In this document: positions 34,277 through 43,241 of the stretch, piece after piece | How positions within the stretch are numbered: position 1 is the stretch's first letter | Layout of the letters: every line of letters begins with the position of its first letter | Source: Thermomonospora echinospora | Lineage (GTDB): Bacteria; Actinomycetota; Actinomycetes; Streptosporangiales; Streptosporangiaceae | Length of the DNA stretch: 64,000 bases | Assembly: GCF_900108175.1 (NCBI RefSeq) | Contig: NZ_FNVO01000011.1 | Span: 186,001 to 250,000 of the forward strand | Reading direction: 5' to 3' | Program-made: the position numbers and the translations under genes | Notes under the pieces: model-generated | The model's database searches: none | The model's input: the letters and a program-made list of their open reading frames with translations, nothing else | What the model was told of the DNA's origin: nothing

Positions 34277-36081
34277 ACGGCGAAACGGCAGCGCCGCCGC
34301 CCATCACACTGCGGCGCACACCCGCACTGCTGGGCCGGGCGCTCCGGCTGGCCTGGACGGCCGCGCCCGCTGAACTCCTGCTCGTCGTCATCCTGCAGGG
34401 GATCAGCGGGCTCGGCCTGGTGCTGCCGATCGTGGCGGGCCGGGAACTGCTCGGCGCCCTGACGGCTCCAGAGAGCATCGACCGGCCGACGGTGGTCCTA
34501 CAGGCGGCCGTGGTGCTGGGGCTGCTGGGCCTGCTCGGCCTGGCGGGCGCGGTGGGGCTCGGCCGTGACGAGATCCTCGGCGAGCTCATCAACCGGCACG
34601 CGCAGCGGCGCATCCTGGACGTGGCGTGCTCGGCCGAGCTGGAGGACTTCGAACGCCCTGCCTTCCACGACCGGCTCGGGCGCGTGGCGCAGAACGCCGG
34701 GTCGCGCGCCCACCAGCTCGCCCAGTCCCTGGTCGCGCTGGTGCAGGCGATGATGGCCGCGACCGGCGTGCTGGTGACCGTCATCGCGATCGAGCCGGTG
34801 CTGGGCCTGGTGACCCTGCTGGCCGGGCTGCCGCTGTGGGCGGCCGGGGTCCGCAGCGGCCAAGTGTCGTTCGCCATGGCCTTCCAGCTCACCCCGGTCG
34901 AGCGCGAGCGCGGCTACCTGCTCGGCCTGCTCACCGGCCGCCGCCCGGCGACCGAGATCCGCGCCTTCGGGCTGGCGCCCTACCTGCGCGGCCGCTGGGA
35001 GCGCCGGACCGACGAACGGCTCGCCGAGCTGCGCGTGACCGTGCGGACCCGGCTGCGGATCACCCTGGTCGCCAGGCTGGTCAGCGGCGCGGCCATCGGG
35101 GCCGTACTCGGCCTGGTGGTCCTGCTGGTCTCGACCGGCCGGCTGACGGTGCCGGACGCCGGCGCCGCGGTGGGCGGGATCCTGCTGCTGACCGGCCGGC
35201 TACGGTCGGCCGCGCTGGGCACCGACCAGCTCTTCGAGGCGGCCCCGTTCGTGGCGGACCTGGACGCCTTCCTGGCGGACGCCGAGCCGGGACACGACAC
35301 CGGCGCCCGCGTCGCGGCCCCCACCGGCTTCCAGCGGCTGACCGTCGAGGACCTGACCTTCACCTACCCGTCGGGCGCACGACCGGCACTGCGGGACGTC
35401 CACCTGGAGATCCGGGCCGGTGAGGTGGTGGCGCTGGTCGGGGAGAACGGCTCGGGGAAGACCACGCTCGCCAAGCTGCTGTGCGGCCTGTACCGACCGC
35501 AGTCGGGGCGGATCCGTTATGACGGCGTCGATGTCGCCGACCTCGACGCCGATGAGCTGCGCGGCTCCCTCACGGTGCTGTTCCAGGACTTCCAGCGCTA
35601 CGTGCTGCCGGCCGCCGACAACATCGGCGTGGGCCGCTGGGAGCGGGCCGACGATCGGGAGCGGGTACGGCGGGCGGCCGAGCTGGCGGGCGCCGACGGC
35701 TTCTTGTCCGCCCTCTCCGACGGATACGACACGCTGCTCGGCCCGGAGTTCTCCGGCGGGACCGACCTGTCGGGCGGTCAGTGGCAGCGGATCGCGCTCG
35801 CCCGCGCCTTCTTTCGCGACGCGCCGTTCGTCATCCTCGACGAGCCGACCGCCGCGCTCGACGCACGCGCCGAGCACGAGCTGTTCCAGCGCATCCGGAC
35901 CCTCTTCGCAGGCCGCACGGTCCTGCTGATCTCGCACCGCTTCGCCACCGTACGGTCGGCCGACCGCATCTACGTACTGGCGGACGGCCGGGTCGCCGAG
36001 CACGGCACCCACGAAGAGCTCATGGCCAAGGCAGGCCGCTATGCGGAACTGTTCACCCTGCAGGCCGCCCACTACCTCTGA
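34273..36081 (+). CDS. ABC exporter for the graspetide-type product
   Basis: A fused TMD-ATPase exporter of about 602 residues. The Walker A GENGSGKTT (near 390), signature LSGGQWQR (near 499), Walker B VILDEPTAALD (near 520) and H-loop ISHRF are intact. No C39 peptidase domain, so it does not remove a leader. The first ATG/GTG in frame is 34420, but that would cut off the conserved first membrane helix (PALLGRALRLAW and LLLVVILQGISGLGL); the reading frame without stop leads back to CTG 34273, which overlaps the ligase stop (CTGA). CTG initiation by coupling is therefore favoured, with GTG 34420 as alternative. Confidence 0.85.
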   Translation: MNGETAAPPPITLRRTPALLGRALRLAWTAAPAELLLVVILQGISGLGLVLPIVAGRELLGALTAPESIDRPTVVLQAAVVLGLLGLLGLAGAVGLGRDEILGELINRHAQRRILDVACSAELEDFERPAFHDRLGRVAQNAGSRAHQLAQSLVALVQAMMAATGVLVTVIAIEPVLGLVTLLAGLPLWAAGVRSGQVSFAMAFQLTPVERERGYLLGLLTGRRPATEIRAFGLAPYLRGRWERRTDERLAELRVTVRTRLRITLVARLVSGAAIGAVLGLVVLLVSTGRLTVPDAGAAVGGILLLTGRLRSAALGTDQLFEAAPFVADLDAFLADAEPGHDTGARVAAPTGFQRLTVEDLTFTYPSGARPALRDVHLEIRAGEVVALVGENGSGKTTLAKLLCGLYRPQSGRIRYDGVDVADLDADELRGSLTVLFQDFQRYVLPAADNIGVGRWERADDRERVRRAAELAGADGFLSALSDGYDTLLGPEFSGGTDLSGGQWQRIALARAFFRDAPFVILDEPTAALDARAEHELFQRIRTLFAGRTVLLISHRFATVRSADRIYVLADGRVAEHGTHEELMAKAGRYAELFTLQAAHYL

Positions 36082-36462
36082 TCGAGATGGTCCGTGGCCG
36101 GAGTCGTCGGCGCGCAACGGTGGGGGCCGCAGGTCAAAAGGCGATCGTTCTCGGGAGTGACGTGGGCCGGTGCGCACGAGACCGTCAAACCTGGATGAGC
36201 TTTATCTGGAAGACATATCGGCGGGAGCCGGATCGGGCCACGATGCCATGCTGGTTTACGGACATGGCCTGATGGCTTCGTTGTGCGGCCGGTTCATGGT
36301 CCCGGCGTGTTCCGCCACTGATCCGGTGAGATGCGGGCGAACTCGGGTGCGTACCTGAACTTATTCGTCGTACACCCGGTCTTTTCTCCTGACAGGATTT
36401 GGCCGGAACGCCGAAAGGCGCAACGGTCCACCACCGGTGGTGTTCGACGGGGGGCGCACAGG
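36082..36462. other. Gene-free spacer before the second Ser/Thr kinase
   Basis: About 380 bp with lower GC patches (36300-36400). No domain-bearing frame, RNA gene or clear terminator was seen. It probably contains the kinase promoter. Confidence 0.4.
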
Positions 36463-38001
36463 ATGGATCCTCTCCTACCGGGTGATCCGAGCCGGGTCGG
36501 CGATTACGAGTTGCTGGGCCGGCTGGGCGCGGGCGGGATGGGGCAGGTGTTCTACGGCCGCTCCCGCAGCGGCCGGCCGGTGGCGGTGAAGCTCATCCAT
36601 CCCCAGCACGCCGGGGAACGGCGGTTCCGCGCCCGGTTCGCCCGGGAGATCAGGGCCGCCCAGCGCGTCAGCGGCTTCTACACCGCGCCGGTCGTCGACG
36701 CCGACCCTGAGGCCCCGCAACCCTGGATGGCCACCGCCTACATCCCCGGCCCGTCCCTGCGCGCAAGGGTCCGTGAGCACGGCCCGCTCTCTTCACGGGA
36801 GGTCCGCGCGCTGGGCGCCGGGCTCGCCGAGGGGCTGGCCGCCATCCACACCCATGACCTGGTGCACCGCGACCTCACCCCGGCGAACGTGATCATGGCC
36901 GCCGACGGGCCCCGGATCATCGACTTCGGGGTCGCCCGCGCACTGGACGCCAGCGCGATGACCGAGATCGGCGGCCTGCTGGGCACCGTCGCCTACATGT
37001 CCCCGGAACAGGTGCACGGGCAGCCCGCCGGTCCCGCCTCGGACGTGTTCTCCCTGGGGTCCCTGCTGGTCTTCGCCGCCACCGGCCGCAGCCCGTTCGA
37101 CGCGGCCACCGTCCCGGCGATCGCGCAGCGGGTCATCGCCGGGGCGCCCGACCTCGGTGAGATCGCCGGTGACCTGCGGGACCTGATCGACGGCTGCCTG
37201 GCCAAGGACCCGGCCGACCGCCCCACCGTGGACGAGATCCTCACCCGCCTCACCGCACCGGAGCCCGCCGCCGTCCACCTCGCCCCGGGCACCGGCCCGA
37301 ACGGCCACGACAAGGCCACCGTCCCCGACCCACCGGACCGGCCGACCGTGCCGGACGTCACGGAACGGGACGCCGAACCCCCCTCCTCCAACGGCAACGC
37401 CGACGCCGACGCCGACGCCGGGGAACCTGCGCGAAGCCCGACCCCGGCACCGTCCGCGACATCGGACGGCGGAGACAACTCGGCCGGGACCGCGATCGGT
37501 CTGGGCGGCGTGGCCGGGGTCGTCCTCGTCATCATCGTCATCGTCATCGGCGTCGGCTACACCGGCACGGACATCCGGCTCGTCTACGCCACGGGCACCC
37601 GGCCGGCCACCGCGAAAGACGACTGGCCGGACCAGACGCTCTCCTGGCGCATCCCGGCGGGCGGCCGCATCGACACGACCTGGCGGGTGCCCCCCGGGTC
37701 CCGGGTCGTCGGCCTCGACGGCTACCTGGGACGGCGCAGGTCGGACGTAATGCCGCCGGAGAAGTGCCAGGGGCAGGTCGAATGGGCCATCTCCACCGAC
37801 CGGACCCGGATCGCCGGCGGTGTCGTGACCTTCGACAAGCGGAGGGTCCGCAGCGCATCCCTGAACCGCTTCAAGATCAAGGATCGGCCGGGCACGGTCC
37901 GGCTGACCGCCCGCCGCATCGACCGGAGCCCGTGCGCCATCCTCCTGGAGTGGGCCGGCGCGGGCCTGGACGCACCGGGCCGAGGCCCGCTGTGGCAATG
38001 A
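36463..38001 (+). CDS. Membrane Ser/Thr protein kinase with unknown sensor domain
   Basis: A 512-residue Hanks-type kinase: glycine loop GAGGMG (22-27), Lys43 in AVKLIHP, HRDLTPAN (near 135, with Thr in place of Lys after the Asp), DFGVARAL, and GTVAYMSPEQ. A Pro/Asp-rich linker, one membrane helix (about 348-366) and a ~140-residue extracellular domain follow. That domain has two Cys and a beta-rich look (IDTTWRVPPGSRVVGLDGY); not PASTA or NHL. ATG 36463 follows a purine-rich stretch. The HRDLT substitution occurs in active bacterial kinases. The ligand is unknown. Confidence 0.9.
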   Translation: MDPLLPGDPSRVGDYELLGRLGAGGMGQVFYGRSRSGRPVAVKLIHPQHAGERRFRARFAREIRAAQRVSGFYTAPVVDADPEAPQPWMATAYIPGPSLRARVREHGPLSSREVRALGAGLAEGLAAIHTHDLVHRDLTPANVIMAADGPRIIDFGVARALDASAMTEIGGLLGTVAYMSPEQVHGQPAGPASDVFSLGSLLVFAATGRSPFDAATVPAIAQRVIAGAPDLGEIAGDLRDLIDGCLAKDPADRPTVDEILTRLTAPEPAAVHLAPGTGPNGHDKATVPDPPDRPTVPDVTERDAEPPSSNGNADADADAGEPARSPTPAPSATSDGGDNSAGTAIGLGGVAGVVLVIIVIVIGVGYTGTDIRLVYATGTRPATAKDDWPDQTLSWRIPAGGRIDTTWRVPPGSRVVGLDGYLGRRRSDVMPPEKCQGQVEWAISTDRTRIAGGVVTFDKRRVRSASLNRFKIKDRPGTVRLTARRIDRSPCAILLEWAGAGLDAPGRGPLWQ

Positions 38002-38019
38002 CCCCTGACGATGACGGAC

Positions 38020-38490
38020 ACCCGGCCTCGGCCCCGATGCCGGTGGCGTTCGGGCGTACCGGCGGCTCAGCCGGAAGCACGGCGGCGCGGACGGTGCGGT
38101 CGCGGTGGGCGGAGACCGTCACGACGGTCAGCCGGACATGACGTAGTACGGGCCGGGCTCCTCGGTGACGGGTGCCCCGGTGCCGGTGGCGTTCGGGCGT
38201 GTCGGCGGTTCGGCCGGAAGCAGTGACCCCTAGCGGTGACGGGTGCCTTGGCGTCGGCGTTGGTGGCGTTCGGGTGTGCCGGTGGCTCGGTCGGGGCGTG
38301 GCGGTGCGGATGGTGCGGTTGTGGTGGAGGTCGCCGCGATGGTCAGCCGGACATGATGTAGTGCGGGCCGGATTCCTCGGTGTCCTCGATGGCGGGCGAC
38401 TCGGCGTGGGTGGCGTTTGGGTGTATCGGTGGCTCGGTGGGGAGTACGGCGGCGCGGACGGTGCGGTTGCGGTGGGCGGTGGAGACCGCG
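38020..38490. repeat. Degenerate tandem copies of the 3' end of the MauE-like gene
   Basis: Blocks beginning near 38020, 38131, 38226 and 38346 share CAGCCGGACATGA-TAGT-CGGGCC, GGTGGCGTTCGGG and GGCGGCGCGGACGGTGCGG elements. The last block is the true 3' end of the gene at 38343-39233. On the minus strand the outer copies still encode peptides such as HRDRTVRAAVLPAEPP and PNAT-like tails, matching HRNRTVRAAVLPTEPP in the gene. The region 38002-38342 has no independent gene. Confidence 0.8.
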
Positions 38491-39233
38491 AACACGACCT
38501 CGACCTGGTGGCCGTTCTGGTGGGCGGAGTAGGCCAGGAAGCGCCAGCAGCCCTCGCGCCAGACGTCGAGTGGGTCGCCGCCGTCGAGCATGTGGCGGTG
38601 TCGCCGCCAAGGGTCGCTGCGCCGTAGGGTCGCGTACGTCTCGGTCAGTGGGCTGCGGCGGCGTTCGCACGGCACCGTGGGGCGCTGCCGGCGTCGCAGC
38701 AGTGCGGCAGGTTCGGGGGACAGGGCGGCCAGCAGCGCCAGTTCCAGGCCGCACAGTGCCCACACCTGCCACGGGCCGGTCCGCGCGATCTGGACTCCGG
38801 TGTCCGTGGCGCCCAGCGTCGCGAAGGCGGCGGCGGCCAGCAGGGCCGTCCGGGCGATGTCGCGCAGCCCGACGCGTTCGTCGCTCAGCCCGCCGAAGCA
38901 GCCGCACCCGGCGTCGGGGGTGCGTTGCCTCAGCTCGGCGACGACCCAGGTGGCCGCCGCCAGCAGGGTGGCGGCCGCCGCCCGTACCGCCGGGTACGGG
39001 CACAGCATCAGCCCGGCGCCCAACGTCACCTCGGCCAGCCCGAGCCCCGCGGCCACCGGACGGCTGCGCCGCAGCGTGACCGCCCACCCGGTGGCGGCGG
39101 GAGGCTCCGGGACACCGTGCACCGGCGGGGGACGGACCGGCACGGGCTCACGGACCAGCAGCTTGGCCAGACCGGCCCCGGCCAGCACCATGGCCAGCAG
39201 GAGCACCTGGGCGTCGACGGCCGGATCGATCAT
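38343..39233 (-). CDS. MauE-like redox-associated membrane protein
   Basis: A 296-residue membrane protein. Residues 1-190 carry several helices like the MauE/DoxD family, with the CGCFGG motif between helices, which in relatives interacts with thioredoxin-like or Cys-rich partners. Residues 200-296 are a soluble, His/Arg-rich tail with no known domain. Overlaps the upstream double-psi-barrel gene by 4 bp (ATGA), so the two are expressed together. The C-terminal segment is the source of the tandem copies that follow. Confidence 0.78.
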   Translation of the reverse strand: MIDPAVDAQVLLLAMVLAGAGLAKLLVREPVPVRPPPVHGVPEPPAATGWAVTLRRSRPVAAGLGLAEVTLGAGLMLCPYPAVRAAAATLLAAATWVVAELRQRTPDAGCGCFGGLSDERVGLRDIARTALLAAAAFATLGATDTGVQIARTGPWQVWALCGLELALLAALSPEPAALLRRRQRPTVPCERRRSPLTETYATLRRSDPWRRHRHMLDGGDPLDVWREGCWRFLAYSAHQNGHQVEVVFAVSTAHRNRTVRAAVLPTEPPIHPNATHAESPAIEDTEESGPHYIMSG

Positions 39234-40474
39234 GGCGGACCCTCCACGGCGGGGCTCCGCACCACGGCGGTGGCGGCCAGATCGAGCGTGACGTTGAAGC
39301 AGCCGGCGTCCAGGTCGCCGCCGAGATCGGCGAAGCAGGCCGGGGTCAGCTCGACGATTCGGCCGCGCGGGGACGTCCCGCACTCCACGCACCGGTCGCA
39401 GTAGCGGGCGGCGACGCAGCCGCACTCGATCACCGGCACCCGGGCGGCACGGCCGTTGCACTCGTTGCGGACGATCAGCTCACTGCCGTACGACAGGTAG
39501 GGCAGCGGGGCGCATCCCTGGGGAGCGTCCACACAGCCACCGGCATCTCCTTCCGGATCGACCGCTGGATAGGCCGCCCCCCGCAACGCACCGCCGATAC
39601 CCGCCATAAGGCCGTCAGGTCCGGACGGCCTGGCACTGTGCGGAGCAGGGTCTTGCCGCTGAGAGCCGGACGCGCTGCGGCCGGGTGGTGCGGCATCGTG
39701 TGAAGAGGAGCCTTGCCACCCGGAGCCGGACGTACCGCGGCCGGGTGCGCCGGGGTGCGGTCCGGGGTGGGGGGCCGGTGAGCGTAGGTCGCCGAACCAG
39801 GTGGCGGTGCCTCGTACGGTCGTGGACGGGGGTGTGCCGGCGGCTGGTGGGGTGAGGCGGTTGGCGCGGTGGCCGGGCTGGGAGGTGCCGGGGCGTACGG
39901 CGCGCGGGCCGTCCGGGGAGCGTACGCAGATGACGTCCATCAGGTAGCCGGGCTCCAGGTGGGGATGCCGTACGAGGACCCGGCCCAGGGCTCCGGTGGA
40001 GATGCTCACGTGGGTCCGGCCGCGGTGGGGCCCTCCGTCCACCTCCACCAGCCGGCCGTCGTAGGACAGGATCGTCCCGGTGACGCGCATGATGTCGACC
40101 CAGACACGGTCGGCCCCGGGCCCGTCCGCACTCGGCCGTACGATCGCCTCCCGTCCGGGGACCAGTACGTGCAGCCCGGACCTGCCGCCGTACCAGATCG
40201 AGGTGGAAGGGGCCAGCGGCAGCCGCACCGGCTCGGCGTCTCCGGTGTCCAGGATCAGCAGGTGGGGGCTGGCGTCCACGATGGCCCCGCACACGGCGTG
40301 CGGCCCCGGCACGGCGCCCCCGTGTTCAGTGGCCGTGCCGGGGCGGACCCGGGCCTCCTCCCGCGCGGGCGGCCCGGTACGGGTCGACGCCGCGGGGCCG
40401 GTCTCCGCGGCGAGCGGAGCGCCGAGGACCGCCCGGCCGCGCAGCCGCCGCCGGTCTCCGTCATGCTGGGACAT
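39230..40474 (-). CDS. Cys-rich protein with RlpA-like double-psi beta-barrel
   Basis: A 414-residue protein. The N-terminal 50 residues are disordered; 55-190 are beta-rich (TSIWYGGRSGLHVLVPG, VTGTILSYDGRLVEV). A GTATWFGDL strand, a ~120-residue Ser/Pro/Gly insert, then a Cys-rich C-terminus (330-400: RNECNGRAARVPVIECGC, DRCVECG, RGRIVELTPACFADLG, FNVTLDLA) resemble the two halves of an RlpA-like double-psi barrel separated by the insert. Nine Cys suggest disulfides, hence an extracellular or periplasm-like location, but no clear signal peptide is visible. Coupled to the MauE-like protein, which could support disulfide formation. Function unknown. Confidence 0.68.
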   Translation of the reverse strand: MSQHDGDRRRLRGRAVLGAPLAAETGPAASTRTGPPAREEARVRPGTATEHGGAVPGPHAVCGAIVDASPHLLILDTGDAEPVRLPLAPSTSIWYGGRSGLHVLVPGREAIVRPSADGPGADRVWVDIMRVTGTILSYDGRLVEVDGGPHRGRTHVSISTGALGRVLVRHPHLEPGYLMDVICVRSPDGPRAVRPGTSQPGHRANRLTPPAAGTPPSTTVRGTATWFGDLRSPAPHPGPHPGAPGRGTSGSGWQGSSSHDAAPPGRSASGSQRQDPAPHSARPSGPDGLMAGIGGALRGAAYPAVDPEGDAGGCVDAPQGCAPLPYLSYGSELIVRNECNGRAARVPVIECGCVAARYCDRCVECGTSPRGRIVELTPACFADLGGDLDAGCFNVTLDLAATAVVRSPAVEGPP

Positions 40475-40791
40475 CAGCGCTCCCGGAATGATCGTTTGAC
40501 GGCGGTGCGGTAAGGACGCTGGTCAAGGCTGGCCGTTCACCGCCCGAATGTCGACGGATATGTCGGATTGGATCGGTCGTCAGGATGAGGTTCTCCGCAC
40601 CGGGGTAGAGGATTCCTCTCCGGGTTGACCCGAATATGCCCTTTTTGTTGATCCGGAATTACGATCTTCGTGCGAGGGTCGAGACGACGGCATGTGAGTG
40701 CTCCGGTCCGCACCGACCGGCGCGACGGGTCACGGCGCGCCCGGCGGACCGGGACCAAGGCTCCGCACAATCCCCTGGGGTCGGTGATCAG
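40475..40791. promoter_or_regulatory. Divergent spacer with a possible ECF-type promoter
   Basis: No gene. A GGAATT (40655-40660) with GTC (40678-40680), 17 bp apart, would fit a promoter read by the SigE-family factor encoded just downstream, allowing autoregulation. Weak evidence; no Shine-Dalgarno was identified for the sigma gene's GTG. Confidence 0.3.
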
Positions 40792-41334
40792 GTGAGCAGG
40801 GCGGCGAGGCACGAGGAGTTCCGCCAGTACGTCTCCGCCCGGGGGCCGGTGCTGCTGCGGTCCGCCATGCAGCTCACCGGCGACCGCACCGAGGCCGAGG
40901 ACCTGCTCCAGGTGGCGCTGGCCAAGACCTACCTGGCCTGGGATCGCATCAACGACCGCTCGGCGGTGGACGGCTACGTCCGGCGTGCCATGGTCAACAC
41001 GCAGATCTCCTGGTGGCGGCGGCGCAAGCTGGACATCTACCCCACCGACGTGCTGCCCGACCAGCCCGTGGACGACCACACCCGGCGCAGCGAGATGCGC
41101 GACGCCCTCTCCCGCGCGCTGGACCGGCTGCCCAAGCGGCAGCGGCTGGCGGTGATGCTGCGCTACTACGAGGACATGTCCGAGGCGGAGATCGCCGAGG
41201 TGCTCGGGGTGAGCGTGGGAACGGTGAAGAGCACCGTCTCCCGGGCGATGGCCAAGCTCCGCGACGACACCGACCTGGGAAACGACTTCACCGCCTCCCC
41301 CGAGGTGATCGACACCACCGACCGCAACCAGTGA
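40792..41334 (+). CDS. SigE-family ECF RNA polymerase sigma factor
   Basis: A 180-residue group IV sigma factor of the actinomycete SigE-like (SigM-type) family: region 2 with GDRTEAEDLLQVALAKTYLAWDRI, and region 4 with RLPKRQRLAVMLRYYEDMSEAEIAEVLGVSVGTVKS. No anti-sigma gene is adjacent; the next gene is an acyl-CoA ligase. GTG 40792 marks the start of homology. Confidence 0.9.
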   Translation: MSRAARHEEFRQYVSARGPVLLRSAMQLTGDRTEAEDLLQVALAKTYLAWDRINDRSAVDGYVRRAMVNTQISWWRRRKLDIYPTDVLPDQPVDDHTRRSEMRDALSRALDRLPKRQRLAVMLRYYEDMSEAEIAEVLGVSVGTVKSTVSRAMAKLRDDTDLGNDFTASPEVIDTTDRNQ

Positions 41335-41438
41335 GCCCGGCCCCGTGCGACTGCTGACATTTGCGCCGCACCGTTCGACAATTCGATCGGCAACTCCAAC
41401 TGAGCCTGTTCGAGATCACCCCCCACCGGAGGCGCCCA

Positions 41439-43064
<1,626 letters not shown>

Positions 43065-43072
43065 TCCAGGCC

Positions 43073-43101
43073 GCCGAGCCCGTCGTCATGACGGGTTCGG
43101 C
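43073..43101 (+). terminator. Terminator after the acyl-CoA ligase
   Basis: A 12-bp stem (43073-43084 with 43090-43101) with one G-T pair and a 5-nt loop. Confidence 0.7.
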
Positions 43102-43241
43102 GCACCCCGTCACGCTATGGGACGCATATTGGTGATCTTGTGGTGCATGCTGCGGAAGTGGTGTAAGCAAGTGGTCCCGTACTGTTGTCGCGGCTCCGCA
43201 CCCGACGGGAGCCCCCTCACCGCTGTGGCGGGAGTGAGCAC

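Noticed and set aside
38002-38342. Independent small genes downstream of the second Ser/Thr kinase
   Set aside because: All short frames are explained as degenerate copies of the neighbouring MauE-like gene's 3' end.
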